A stretch of 13,367 bases of DNA from Rhodospirillaceae bacterium (lineage in GTDB: Bacteria > Pseudomonadota > Alphaproteobacteria > UBA8366 > GCA-2717185), in contig PBDC01000029.1 of the NCBI GenBank assembly GCA_002717185.1, forward strand, positions 14,318 to 27,684, read 5' to 3'. This document shows, in pieces, positions 6,637 through 13,367 of this stretch (position 1 is its first letter; the number at the start of each line of letters is the position of its first letter). Below the pieces are notes generated by a model. It was given only the letters and a program-made list of their open reading frames with translations, was not told the DNA's origin and searched no databases. The position numbers and the translations under genes were made by a program.

Positions 6637-8256
6637 ATGGGAAACCGCGCCGTGTCGAAGCAATCCCTGGAAGAATGGACGAGCCTACATTTGGTTAAAA
6701 GGCAGGCGGAACGCTACGGGGATCGCGTCTTCTGTACCTTTGAAGACGGGCCGCATCTGACATTCAGTGAGTTCGAGCGTGAGACCGATGCGTTGGCATC
6801 TGGACTAGCGGCTCTTGGCGTTGGACCTGGCGATCGTGTTTTGATCTTCGCTTTTAACAGTCGTTCGTTCCTACTGACTATGATAGCGGTTCACAAGCTT
6901 GGCGCGATCTTCGTGCCGATCAACACGGAGTTGAAGGGCGATTTTCTTCTCCATCAGATGCGCGTGATCGAGCCACGGGTCGTGGTTGTCGATGCGGCAT
7001 TAAGGAGCGTTTTTGACGGGGTTGATATCGCCGATTTAGCGATCGAAACGACGGTCGTTGTAGGTGGTGATGCGCCGCCTTTACCCGATACCGAATTGAT
7101 GGCGTTCGAGACGGTCGCAGCGAGTGAAGTACGGTCGGTCGATATCGTGTCGGCTAAACCGCAGGACATCTGCACCATCATGTTCACCTCCGGCACAACT
7201 GGGCCGTCCAAGGGCGTGTTGATGCCTCATGCACATTGTTATTTATTCGGTTATGGCGCGGGCCGGGCCAAATCGCTGACAGATCAGGATCGTATGTTCA
7301 TCTGCATGCCGTTCTTCCACGCTATGGGACTAACAATCCAGTTTAATTCTTGCTTGATCAACGGCACGCCAATCCACATCGTGCGACGTTTCTCTGCGAC
7401 GACATGGCTGGACGATGTGAGAGCCTGTAAGGCAACGGTTACCTATGGGCTTGGTGTGATTCCAGAGTTTATTTTTCGGCAGCCGCAGACGCCACAGGAT
7501 CAGGATAATGATTTGCGCCTCATGCTCGCAGTGCCTCTCGGAGAGGAATGGGGAGCAGCATTCGAAGAACGGTTCGGCCTGCGTTTGTTGCAAGCCTACG
7601 GCATGACCGAGTGTAATTTGCCGGCGTTCGGTGACTTGAAGGACCCGATGATGCCCGGTTGCGCCGGCTATATCATGGATGACTTCTTTGAGGTCCAGAT
7701 AGTCGACTCGGAGACCGATGAGCCCCTTGGATCCGATGAGGTTGGCGAGATTGTAGTGCGACCAAAACGGGCCTCCTGTTTCATGGCTGGGTATTTCAAC
7801 ATGCCGGAGCGAACCGTCGCGGCCTGGCGCAATCTGTGGTTCCATACAGGTGACGCCGGGCGGTTTGACGCAGAAGGCAGACTTTTTTTCATCGACCGGA
7901 TCAAAGATTGCATCCGCCGTCGCGGCGAAAATATTTCCGCCTTTGAAGTTGAACAGGTGCTTAACAATTTCCCACTGATCGAAGAGAGTTCGGTCATAGG
8001 CGTCCGGGCGGAGACTGGGGGTGAGGAGGAGGTCAAGGCCTGTATCGTACCCAGTGGCGAGGCGCCTGATCCGGTCGCCGTACTTGACTGGTGTGTTGAA
8101 CGGATGCCGCGTTACGCCGTACCACGTTATATCGAATTCGTTGAGGAACTCGACAAGACACCAACTGGAAAACTGCGAAAACAGGATCTCCGTGACGCGG
8201 GTGTCACTAAAGTTACATGGGACCGTGAAACACTCGGATACGAATTACGGCGCTAG
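6637..8256 (+). CDS. ANL-superfamily acyl-CoA ligase (CaiC-like)
   Basis: Predicted AMP-forming acid:CoA ligase of 539 residues, activating a carboxylic acid to acyl-AMP and then acyl-CoA in the cytoplasm. Numbering from ATG 6637: P-loop-like A3 motif TSGTTGPSKG (184-193), A5 motif YGMTEC (321-326), hinge segment HTGDAGRF (403-410) followed by IDRIKDCIRRRGENIS (420-434), and the catalytic Lys of A10, K512 in TPTGKLRKQ. The IRRRGENIS wording resembles crotonobetaine/carnitine-CoA ligase (CaiC) and related short- or medium-chain ligases. The start is uncertain: TTG 6592 lies 5 bases after the transporter stop, ATG 6637 has no clear ribosome site, and GTG 6652 is preceded by GGGA at 8-10 bases. 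It is last in the plus-strand run; T-rich sequence follows without a clear hairpin. All catalytic motifs look intact. The acid substrate is unknown. Confidence 0.92.
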   Translation: MGNRAVSKQSLEEWTSLHLVKRQAERYGDRVFCTFEDGPHLTFSEFERETDALASGLAALGVGPGDRVLIFAFNSRSFLLTMIAVHKLGAIFVPINTELKGDFLLHQMRVIEPRVVVVDAALRSVFDGVDIADLAIETTVVVGGDAPPLPDTELMAFETVAASEVRSVDIVSAKPQDICTIMFTSGTTGPSKGVLMPHAHCYLFGYGAGRAKSLTDQDRMFICMPFFHAMGLTIQFNSCLINGTPIHIVRRFSATTWLDDVRACKATVTYGLGVIPEFIFRQPQTPQDQDNDLRLMLAVPLGEEWGAAFEERFGLRLLQAYGMTECNLPAFGDLKDPMMPGCAGYIMDDFFEVQIVDSETDEPLGSDEVGEIVVRPKRASCFMAGYFNMPERTVAAWRNLWFHTGDAGRFDAEGRLFFIDRIKDCIRRRGENISAFEVEQVLNNFPLIEESSVIGVRAETGGEEEVKACIVPSGEAPDPVAVLDWCVERMPRYAVPRYIEFVEELDKTPTGKLRKQDLRDAGVTKVTWDRETLGYELRR

Positions 8257-8803
8257 GTTCTTTTTCGTTTTTTTTGGGCCTTCGCAGGGGTCACCAAGAT
8301 TTCCGCCAAGCTATTTTGGTGCCTGTCGGGCGAGGATCGCGCAGTCTTAAAAGCGATTTCGTGGGTTACATTAAGCAGCTTTTTGCGTACACCGTAATTC
8401 TCGGCCTCATTATCCTGATAGTTTTCGCTCCACAATTTGACCTGTTGCCAAAATTTTAGGATTGAAATACTGTTTTGTAGGCAAGATCATCCGTTCGTTA
8501 TCGTCTGATGCTGCGCGCCTCTTTTCCGATTTGAAAAGCGATAAGCTTGCGATCGCGCTGGGCTTTGAAAGCTGTGACAAAATACTAATCTTGGTGCGGT
8601 TTAAACGGCGAACACTCGCCGAGACTGCGCGTGACTATGTGTTCCGGTTCGACGACGAGGGCGGGATATGTAAAAGGCTGAGGCCAATTAGGCGTATCAT
8701 CTCTATCAACGGCATCGTATTGCACTGGATTATGCTTAGTGCGGTGCGGCAATCCATATCCAAGCGAGATCTTGCTGCAAATTCTCTACGCAGTGTCAGC
8801 TCG
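8257..8803. other. Sparse region between the ligase and rpoD ends
   Basis: This 547-base stretch separates two converging transcription units. It opens with T-rich sequence (T5 and T8 runs at 8260-8275) not preceded by a stem, so it is not a standard terminator. It contains two doubtful plus-strand frames, listed separately, and an inverted repeat CACCAA (8292-8297)/TTGGTG (8316-8321) with an 18-base loop. No tRNA, known family or clear rpoD terminator was found. Confidence 0.5.
8274..8459 (+). CDS. Doubtful small single-helix membrane protein
   Basis: The frame has no ATG; possible starts are TTG 8274, GTG 8319 or GTG 8361, none with a good ribosome site. The C-terminal part reads YIKQLFAYTVILGLIILIVF and then APQFDLLPKF, which would form one membrane helix with a short polar tail. 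I do not recognise the family. It directly follows the ligase, so it could be a small operon member, but a chance hydrophobic frame in T-rich DNA is equally plausible. Confidence 0.2.
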   Translation: MGLRRGHQDFRQAILVPVGRGSRSLKSDFVGYIKQLFAYTVILGLIILIVFAPQFDLLPKF

Positions 8804-8827
8804 CTAGTAGTCGAGGAAACTTCGTAG
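8462..8827 (+). CDS. Doubtful hypothetical protein overlapping the rpoD 3' end
   Basis: A 121-codon frame opened by TTG, with AGGA directly abutting the start (too close for a normal ribosome site) and no ATG until near the C-terminus. The middle part ([19 protein letters not shown], then RFDDEG) has a protein-like mix of charged and hydrophobic residues, but I recognise no family. The last 24 bases overlap the end of rpoD on the other strand. It could be a real small gene, a remnant or a chance frame; the weak start argues against it. Confidence 0.22.
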   Translation: MKYCFVGKIIRSLSSDAARLFSDLKSDKLAIALGFESCDKILILVRFKRRTLAETARDYVFRFDDEGGICKRLRPIRRIISINGIVLHWIMLSAVRQSISKRDLAANSLRSVSSLVVEETS

Positions 8828-10741
8828 CGACTGGCTGCGGCTCGGATGCCGTAATTTTCGGATTGCCTTCGCTTCGATTTGCCGAATTCGCTCGCGCGTA
8901 ACCGAAAAAGTTACGCCGACCTCTTCCAGTGTGTGATCGCTGTTCATACCGATGCCAAAGCGCATGCGCAGGATACGTTCCTCGCGGGCGGTGAGGCCTT
9001 CGAGCGCCTTCGTAGTCGCAATACGTAAATCGGAGCGAACGGCTGCATCCAGAGGGATCACCGCGTTCTTGTCTTCGATGAAGTCCCCCAGCTGACTATT
9101 CTCCTCGTCACCAACTGGTGTTTCTAGGCTGATCGGATCCTTGGCGATCTTCTGCACTTGCCGGATCTTTTCGAGCGGGATGTCAAGCCTTTTCGCGAGT
9201 TCTTCCGGTGTTGGTTCCCGGCCTATCTCGTGCAGCATTTGGTGCGAAGCCCGCAGTACCTTGTTCGTGGTTTCGATCATATGCACAGGAACGCGGATAG
9301 TCCGCGCCTGGTCGGCGATCGACCGGGTAATTGCCTGCCGGATCCACCAGGTAGCATATGTCGAGAACTTGTAGCCTCGACGGTACTCGAACTTATCGAC
9401 TGCCTTCATCAAGCCGATATTACCTTCCTGTATCAGGTCCAGGAACTGCAGCCCCCGGTTGGTGTACTTCTTGGCGATCGAGATAACGAGCCGTAAGTTT
9501 GCCTCGACCATCTCCTTCTTCGCCTGTCCTGCTTCTCGGTCACCCTTTTGGATCGCCTGCGAGATGCGGCGGAAGTCATCCAGCGGCATGCGCGCCAGCT
9601 CGGCCAATGCTGCGACCTCTGTGCGCAGTTGTTTGATGTCGTCGCGATGTTTGGTTGCAAACTTTTTCCAGCCTTTGGTTTTTACGCGTGACATCGCGTT
9701 GAGCCAGTAGGGGTCGATTTCACGGCCGATATAGCGTTTAAGGAAGTCGTCGCGTTTGATCCCGCAGTCTGAGGCAAGGCGCATTAGCTTGCCTTCCAGT
9801 CGCATCAGGTTTTTGCTGATATCCCGAATTTCTTGCACCAATTGTTCGACACGCCCCTCGTTCACATGTGCCTGTTGCATAAGGTGGAGCAGGGTTTTGT
9901 AGTGCTTGTCGTAGGTCCGGGCCGTTGAGTTCGGTAGAGACTTGCCGTCGACCGTTAGGGCAAACTGTTTTATGCGGATTTTGTGCATTTTGCGGTAGGT
10001 CACCGCGATCTGGGAAAAATTCTGCAGGACATCGTCGCGCACTGTCTCTTCCATTGTCGAGAGCGAGACGGTGGTGTCATCATAGGTTTCGTCGTCGTCT
10101 GCTTCCTCTGCTTCCTCTGCGTCCTCTACGTCTTCTACGTCCTCTCCAACTACAGGTTCCGAATAGGCCACTGGCCCGCCTTGTGCGAGGGTATAGGTTG
10201 TGTCGAGATCAATGATATCGCGAATACTGGCGGATTCTTCGATGATCATGCTGTACCAATGCGCTATGGAGCGCATGGTGAGTGGACTTTCACGCAGGGC
10301 AGATATCAGGCGTTCGCGGCCCGCTTCGATGCGTTTCGCGATGGCTACTTCGCCCTCGCGCGACAACAGCTTAACACTGCCCATTTCACGTAGATACATG
10401 CGGACTGGGTCGTCGGTCAGGCCTTGATCGTCAAGATTGCCGATCGGCCTCGACTTTACCACGGGTTTGGTTTCTTCGGTTTCCGAAACGTCATCAGGCG
10501 TTTCATCTTCCACGACGTCGATGCCCATTTCGGAAAGTGTCGACATCATGTCTTCAATTTGTTCGGAAGAAACTTGTCCTTGCGGTAAAATACGATTGAG
10601 CTGGCTTAAAGTGATGTTGCCGCTCTCTTTAGCCGCAGCTAACAGCTTTTCTGTCTCCCGCCCAATATCATCAATGCCTAGCGTGGCCTGTGTTGCGTCT
10701 GCCTGATCTTGATTTTGCCTCTGCTCTATCGCTATTTCCAT
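8804..10741 (-). CDS. rpoD: Primary-type sigma-70 factor RpoD
   Basis: RNA polymerase sigma subunit of 645 residues, recognising -10/-35 promoters. Order of parts: region 1.1 (about 28-80), region 1.2 starting [12 protein letters not shown] (110-121), a non-conserved insert with an acidic run (199-222), and region 2 with [17 protein letters not shown] (414-430) and [20 protein letters not shown] (456-475). The region 3 start is [12 protein letters not shown] (505-516), and the region 4.2 helix-turn-helix is [22 protein letters not shown] (603-624). Presence of 1.1 and the insert marks it as group 1 type. It differs from the usual E-V-G-[QK]-Q-F at GVTF (609-612), just before the recognition helix. 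The upstream spacer has a weak GGAAAA ribosome site and an 18-base palindrome. The common alphaproteobacterial partner dnaG is not upstream; a lysR gene is. It may be the sole housekeeping factor or a paralogue. Confidence 0.96.
   Translation of the reverse strand: MEIAIEQRQNQDQADATQATLGIDDIGRETEKLLAAAKESGNITLSQLNRILPQGQVSSEQIEDMMSTLSEMGIDVVEDETPDDVSETEETKPVVKSRPIGNLDDQGLTDDPVRMYLREMGSVKLLSREGEVAIAKRIEAGRERLISALRESPLTMRSIAHWYSMIIEESASIRDIIDLDTTYTLAQGGPVAYSEPVVGEDVEDVEDAEEAEEADDDETYDDTTVSLSTMEETVRDDVLQNFSQIAVTYRKMHKIRIKQFALTVDGKSLPNSTARTYDKHYKTLLHLMQQAHVNEGRVEQLVQEIRDISKNLMRLEGKLMRLASDCGIKRDDFLKRYIGREIDPYWLNAMSRVKTKGWKKFATKHRDDIKQLRTEVAALAELARMPLDDFRRISQAIQKGDREAGQAKKEMVEANLRLVISIAKKYTNRGLQFLDLIQEGNIGLMKAVDKFEYRRGYKFSTYATWWIRQAITRSIADQARTIRVPVHMIETTNKVLRASHQMLHEIGREPTPEELAKRLDIPLEKIRQVQKIAKDPISLETPVGDEENSQLGDFIEDKNAVIPLDAAVRSDLRIATTKALEGLTAREERILRMRFGIGMNSDHTLEEVGVTFSVTRERIRQIEAKAIRKLRHPSRSQSLRSFLDY
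10099..10145. repeat. 9-base tandem repeat within rpoD
   Basis: About five copies of a 9-base unit of the form CTGCTTCCT/CTACGTCCT follow one another, plus two bases. On the rpoD strand they encode the triplets [15 protein letters not shown] in the acidic run of the non-conserved region. The unit keeps the reading frame, so copy-number change would alter only acidic length. Confidence 0.8.
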
Positions 10742-10784
10742 GATTTTCCGTTTTTTGGCTCCGCAATAACACTAGCATCGCCGT

Positions 10785-10802
10785 CACCTTAAATTTAAGG
10801 TG
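10785..10802. promoter_or_regulatory. 18-base perfect palindrome upstream of rpoD
   Basis: CACCTTAAATTTAAGGTG is perfectly self-complementary and lies 43 bases before the rpoD ATG, in its leader or promoter. With no T run after it, it is not a normal terminator. The likely role is an operator for a dimeric regulator, or a leader hairpin in the mRNA. No regulator can be assigned. Confidence 0.5.
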
Positions 10803-10908
10803 TCGAACGCGGAAATTGCAGACTCACTCCCTGAGAAAAATTCAGATTTCTGCGCGTCAAACGGCCGCAACATTGGCGTCAGACCACGCATAGGAAAAGA
10901 GAATAATT

Positions 10909-10929
10909 TCGATATTTAATATCGAATAT
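10909..10929. repeat. AT-rich inverted repeat and left copy of a lysR-flanking repeat
   Basis: TCGATATT-T-AATATCGA (10909-10925) is a perfect dyad with 8-base arms. Within it starts TATTTAATATCGAATAT (10913-10929), which nearly repeats the sequence at 11881-11898 on the other side of lysR. It lies 51 bases past the lysR stop and about 170 bases upstream of rpoD. Confidence 0.55.
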
Positions 10930-10979
10930 TCCAATATTTAGGAGTCGACCGGAATCTGGGGCTTCCAGCAGCTAACGTC

Positions 10980-11858
10980 TTAATCTATCAGGCTATCTTT
11001 ACGATATTGTGCCACTGTCGCGTCTAGGCCGATCAGTGCATCCTGCAACACCTTGTCATCCAAGTCGTCTGTATGCACGGCGTACACGGGATAGGAGAAG
11101 ACCGGCGCGCTAGGAACCTTGCGTAAGGTTCCGTTTTGCAAAAATGACGCACAAACTCGTCGCGGAAAATACCCGCCCGCGTTCGCTCGGATCAAATAGT
11201 CGATACCTAAAACGCCGAGATCCAAAGACAGGTGGGGTCGGTTAATATCCGGAAAATTCAATGCGTGATCGCTGCGGAACTCCGGCCCCCAATTTACGAA
11301 GACGTAGTCATCGCCCATTAACGGGTCTTTCGCACCAGGGCTTGCCACCAAAATCATGTCGTCGTTGAACAGTTTTTTGACTTGTAACCCTCCGCGTTGC
11401 TGCGGTCGATACATGACAGCGATGTCAAGCGACCCTTCGAGCAAATTGTGCATCAGCAGATCGTTGTAACCGACCTCGCACTTGATCGAGATGGCAGGCG
11501 CCTCGGCGTGCATCCAGGCGAGCCAAGCCACGAGGAAGCTGCCCCAGACGCTCATTTGCCCGCCTACTCGGAGGACTGCGGCTGTGTTTCCGCCAACTCC
11601 AACCTCCAAGCAAGCCTGATCCCAGATTCGCGCCATCGCAACGGCGTGCTTGGCAAACTCGCGGCCACTGTTCGTCAGCGACGCACCGCTCTTGTTGCGC
11701 TCAAAGACCTTCACACCCAACTGTTCTTCCAAAGAGCGAATTCGCATACTCACTGTGGACTGGGTGACATGCACACGTTCAGCGGCAGAGACGAAGCTAC
11801 CGGTTTCGACAACCGCGAGAAATGTACGGATATTTGTTATGTCCATTGACCAGTCCAT
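10980..11858 (-). CDS. LysR-type transcriptional regulator
   Basis: A 292-residue DNA-binding regulator. The N-terminal winged helix-turn-helix reads NIRTFLAVVETGSFVSAAERVHVTQSTVSMRIRSLE (9-44; recognition helix about 33-43), then the linker helix and LTNSGREFAKHA (61-72). The rest, from about 90, has the periplasmic-binding-protein-like effector domain with GSLDIAVMYRP (about 142-152). Starts at 11858 or 11846 (M5) are both possible; GGGG precedes the first by 7 bases and can pair in a hairpin. It is divergent from the second TfdA-like gene, the classic LysR arrangement, so control of that dioxygenase pair and of itself is likely. A T-N11-A dyad sits between them. It could also affect rpoD, which lies downstream on the same strand. 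The effector is unknown. Confidence 0.93.
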   Translation of the reverse strand: MDWSMDITNIRTFLAVVETGSFVSAAERVHVTQSTVSMRIRSLEEQLGVKVFERNKSGASLTNSGREFAKHAVAMARIWDQACLEVGVGGNTAAVLRVGGQMSVWGSFLVAWLAWMHAEAPAISIKCEVGYNDLLMHNLLEGSLDIAVMYRPQQRGGLQVKKLFNDDMILVASPGAKDPLMGDDYVFVNWGPEFRSDHALNFPDINRPHLSLDLGVLGIDYLIRANAGGYFPRRVCASFLQNGTLRKVPSAPVFSYPVYAVHTDDLDDKVLQDALIGLDATVAQYRKDSLID

Positions 11859-11860
11859 TT

Positions 11861-11880
11861 CTAACCCCGATGGGGCTTAG
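11861..11880 (-). promoter_or_regulatory. Hairpin covering the lysR ribosome site
   Basis: On the lysR strand CTAA-G-CCCC, loop ATC, GGGG-TTAG form an eight-pair stem with one bulged base. The GGGG half is the best ribosome-binding candidate for the ATG at 11858, so folding could limit translation. Start M5 at 11846 would escape this control. Confidence 0.35.
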
Positions 11881-11898
11881 TATTTGATATTCGAATAT
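11881..11898. repeat. Right copy of the lysR-flanking repeat, with 12-base palindrome
   Basis: TATTTGATATTCGAATAT differs from the copy at 10913-10929 by one substitution and one inserted base. It contains the perfect palindrome ATATTCGAATAT (11887-11898), 28 bases upstream of the first lysR start codon. It may be an operator for lysR autoregulation. Confidence 0.5.
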
Positions 11899-11918
11899 AT
11901 TTAATCAATCGACGTAGG

Positions 11919-11939
11919 ATTGTCTTTAATTCGGACAAT
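11919..11939. promoter_or_regulatory. Candidate LysR-type binding box (ATTGTC-N9-GACAAT)
   Basis: Six-base arms form a perfect dyad with a 9-base spacer; T11923 and A11935 fit the T-N11-A rule for LysR-type sites. It lies between divergent lysR and the TfdA-like gene, 60 bases from lysR and 123 from the other ATG. Binding by this regulator is inferred. Confidence 0.5.
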
Positions 11940-11995
11940 TTTTCCGATCTGTACGATACTTGTAATTGCTTCATTCGCGCTGTCACGAGTTGGAA

Positions 11996-12024
11996 TTGTC
12001 TCCCATCGAGCGGCAGTCTAAACT
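11996..12024 (+). promoter_or_regulatory. Candidate sigma-70 promoter of the right-hand dioxygenase genes
   Basis: TTGTCT (11996-12001), 17 bases, TAAACT (12019-12024); each hexamer matches four of six consensus positions. A start near 12031 agrees with ATG 12063 and rules out the TTG at 12030. The modest match suits a gene needing an activator. Confidence 0.45.
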
Positions 12025-12062
12025 TTTGTTTGGTGCTAAAATGCACCGAAAAGGCAGATTGT

Positions 12063-13052
12063 ATGAGGTTGTCGACCGACACGCAGACGCCACCGATGCT
12101 GGACCGGATGGTATGGGGCCTTCCGGCGTGGCATCGCGACACTTTGAGCCGAGACGATTGGTTCGTGCCAATTCCCGAGCCGTGCCTAATTGAGATTGCT
12201 GCCTTTGTTGAAAGGTTGCAGGCGAACCCGGTGCCAACGATCGCTCTTGATCGCAGTGACTACGACCTCCACGCCTGTTGCCTCATGATGAAGCGCGTGC
12301 GGACCGTGCTATCGTCGGGCGCGGGTTTTGCTATCCTGGATAAACTGCCAGTAGACCAGTATTCTAAACAGGAACTCACGGCGATTTACTGGCTTTTGAG
12401 TGGGATAATTGCGCGGCCCGTCGCACAATCCTTTGACGGTACCCTACTCTACGATGTGCATGACACTGGCAAGAAGATCGCAACGCGTACTCGCGGTGAC
12501 AAGACCAACCAGAAGCTCGCCTGGCATACGGATTACGGTTTCAATCATCCGCCGCCTTACTTCGGTCTCATGGCGCTTCGGACTGGTAAGGCTGGCGGTG
12601 AGAGCGCTGTCGTCAGTTTGGGCCATGTACACAACGAGATGCGTCAGCATTATCCGGACGAATTGGAGCGTCTATACAGACCTTTTTACTGGAACCGTCA
12701 GGGCGAACACCCACCCGGTGATCCGGTCGTCAATATCAACCCGATTTTCCGTTATGACGGGAAGCGTCTTTGGGCTCGCGTGAACCTTCGGCTTCTTCAG
12801 GTCGGCTGCCAACTTATGGACGAGCCGATGGATAAGGAGGGGGTGGTTGCGCTGAAAGCGCTCTACAAGGTGATGGATGATCCGGCTAATCATTTTCGCT
12901 TCACGCTAGAAGCCGGACAAATCCAGTATTTGAATAACTGGTGGTGTGCCCATCAGCGCGAGGACTATAACGATTTCGAGGAGCCGGACAGGCGCCGGCA
13001 TCTCGTACGAATTTTTTTACGTGATGAAGGCGCGCGCAGCTATATGGGATGA
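12063..13052 (+). CDS. Second TauD/TfdA-family Fe(II)/2-oxoglutarate dioxygenase
   Basis: A 329-residue soluble non-haem iron oxygenase. The iron triad is H155-x-D157 (in LAWHTDYGFN) and H297 (in NNWWCAHQREDYNDFEEP); R316 (HLVRIFL) should bind 2-oxoglutarate. It shares with the dioxygenase at 2505-3569 the pattern LRT-K-GG-S-VVS, then RxGE-PPG and a C-terminal HxxR[IL] strand, so both belong to one subfamily. ATG 12063 is preferred: AAAAGG lies about 9 bases upstream and the candidate promoter fits, whereas the longer TTG frame from 12030 adds 11 unlike residues. It is divergent from lysR and followed after 7 bases by a PhyH-like gene, so both are probably one operon under LysR control. All catalytic residues are present. 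Substrate unknown; the W-rich segment NNWWCAH may shape a different pocket from the paralogue. Confidence 0.91.
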   Translation: MRLSTDTQTPPMLDRMVWGLPAWHRDTLSRDDWFVPIPEPCLIEIAAFVERLQANPVPTIALDRSDYDLHACCLMMKRVRTVLSSGAGFAILDKLPVDQYSKQELTAIYWLLSGIIARPVAQSFDGTLLYDVHDTGKKIATRTRGDKTNQKLAWHTDYGFNHPPPYFGLMALRTGKAGGESAVVSLGHVHNEMRQHYPDELERLYRPFYWNRQGEHPPGDPVVNINPIFRYDGKRLWARVNLRLLQVGCQLMDEPMDKEGVVALKALYKVMDDPANHFRFTLEAGQIQYLNNWWCAHQREDYNDFEEPDRRRHLVRIFLRDEGARSYMG

Positions 13053-13059
13053 GAAAGAC

Positions 13060-13367
13060 ATGCCAAAGGTTCTGACCGAACAGCAAATTGCCTGCTATCG
13101 CCGTGACGGGTATTTGTTTCCCGTGCCGGCGATGAGCGAGACAGAAGCCGGCCGCTATTTCGATTTGCTCCAGGCCTATGAGAACGACGATTTGGGAGGG
13201 CTGCTGAGCGCAGTTGGTGGTGCGGCGCGGTTTAAGAACCATTTGCTGCTAACCTGGGTAAATGACTTGGTGCGCCATCCCGGGATTCTCGATGCAGTAG
13301 AGGATCTGATTGGTCCAGATATCCTGTGTTACACCAGTACTTTCTTCGTGAAGGAGCCAAACAGCCT
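13060..13367 (+). CDS. Phytanoyl-CoA dioxygenase (PhyH) family protein, 3' end outside window
   Basis: The frame opens with ATG at 13060, 7 bases after the TfdA-like stop, and stays open to the window edge (102 codons). It begins LTEEQ-like (VLTEQQIACYRRDGYLFPVP), the usual PhyH N-terminus, and continues with LTWVNDLVRHPGILDAVEDL, then IGPDILCYTSTFFVKEPNS. In the family this is followed soon by the WHxD iron motif, which lies beyond the edge, so activity cannot be judged. Members hydroxylate or, in some halogenase relatives, chlorinate small molecules or carrier-bound acyl groups. The tight spacing implies co-transcription and perhaps translational coupling with the TfdA-like enzyme. GGGATGAG, overlapping the upstream stop, is the only ribosome-site candidate. 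Confidence 0.85.
   Translation, partial: MPKVLTEQQIACYRRDGYLFPVPAMSETEAGRYFDLLQAYENDDLGGLLSAVGGAARFKNHLLLTWVNDLVRHPGILDAVEDLIGPDILCYTSTFFVKEPNS

Noticed and set aside
7330..7845. 171-codon minus-strand frame inside the ligase gene
   Set aside because: It is a shadow of the ligase, which shows all ANL motifs on the other strand.
8292..8321. CACCAA/TTGGTG inverted repeat as ligase terminator
   Set aside because: The loop is 18 bases, and the T runs lie before rather than after the stem.
9983..10393. 136-codon plus-strand frame inside rpoD
   Set aside because: Its Leu/Cys-rich part is only the complement of the acidic repeat of RpoD.
10855..10860. TTGACG on the minus strand as rpoD -35 box
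   Set aside because: No acceptable -10 hexamer lies 15-19 bases downstream.

Overview
The window looks like an alphaproteobacterial chromosome segment, possibly Rhodospirillales-like. The strongest taxonomic hint is a full-length RpoD with the proteobacterial layout (regions 1.1, 1.2, acidic non-conserved region, 2-4). This placement is inferred from family resemblance, not from a search. No RNA gene, CRISPR array, insertion sequence or phage gene is visible.

Layout. (a) 1-2504: the 3' part of a TAXI-type TRAP fused permease (+) meets a VOC-fold gene (-) tail to tail with a 4-base overlap. Directly upstream of the VOC gene is an apparently decayed hotdog-thioesterase tail, then an AT-rich gap carrying promoter-like sequences. 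(b) 2505-3734: a TauD/TfdA-family Fe(II)/2-oxoglutarate dioxygenase (-), divergent from the next block across a 165-base intergenic region that holds a 12-base palindrome and a short leader ORF. (c) 3735-8256: four genes on + that read like one unit: a very divergent Sua5/YrdC-like protein, a second small VOC protein, a 14-helix DHA2-type MFS transporter and an ANL acyl-CoA ligase of the CaiC-like type. (d) 8257-8803: about 550 bases with only doubtful small ORFs. (e) 8804-11858: rpoD and a LysR-type regulator, both on -. (f) 11859-13367: divergent from lysR, a second TauD/TfdA dioxygenase followed after 7 bases by a phytanoyl-CoA-dioxygenase-like gene that runs off the right edge.

How it may work together (inference). 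Uptake (TRAP, MFS), CoA activation (ligase), thioester-related chemistry (two VOC proteins, one of them epimerase-like, and the decayed thioesterase) and oxidative steps (two TfdA-like enzymes and one PhyH-like enzyme) suggest an accessory pathway for an unknown organic acid. The Sua5-like protein is the oddest member: it keeps the nucleotide-binding SSAN and SST signatures but has lost several hallmark residues of threonylcarbamoyl-AMP synthases. LysR probably controls the rightmost dioxygenase pair through a dyad that fits the T-N11-A rule. RpoD sits in this accessory neighbourhood without dnaG, so it could be a second primary-type sigma factor.
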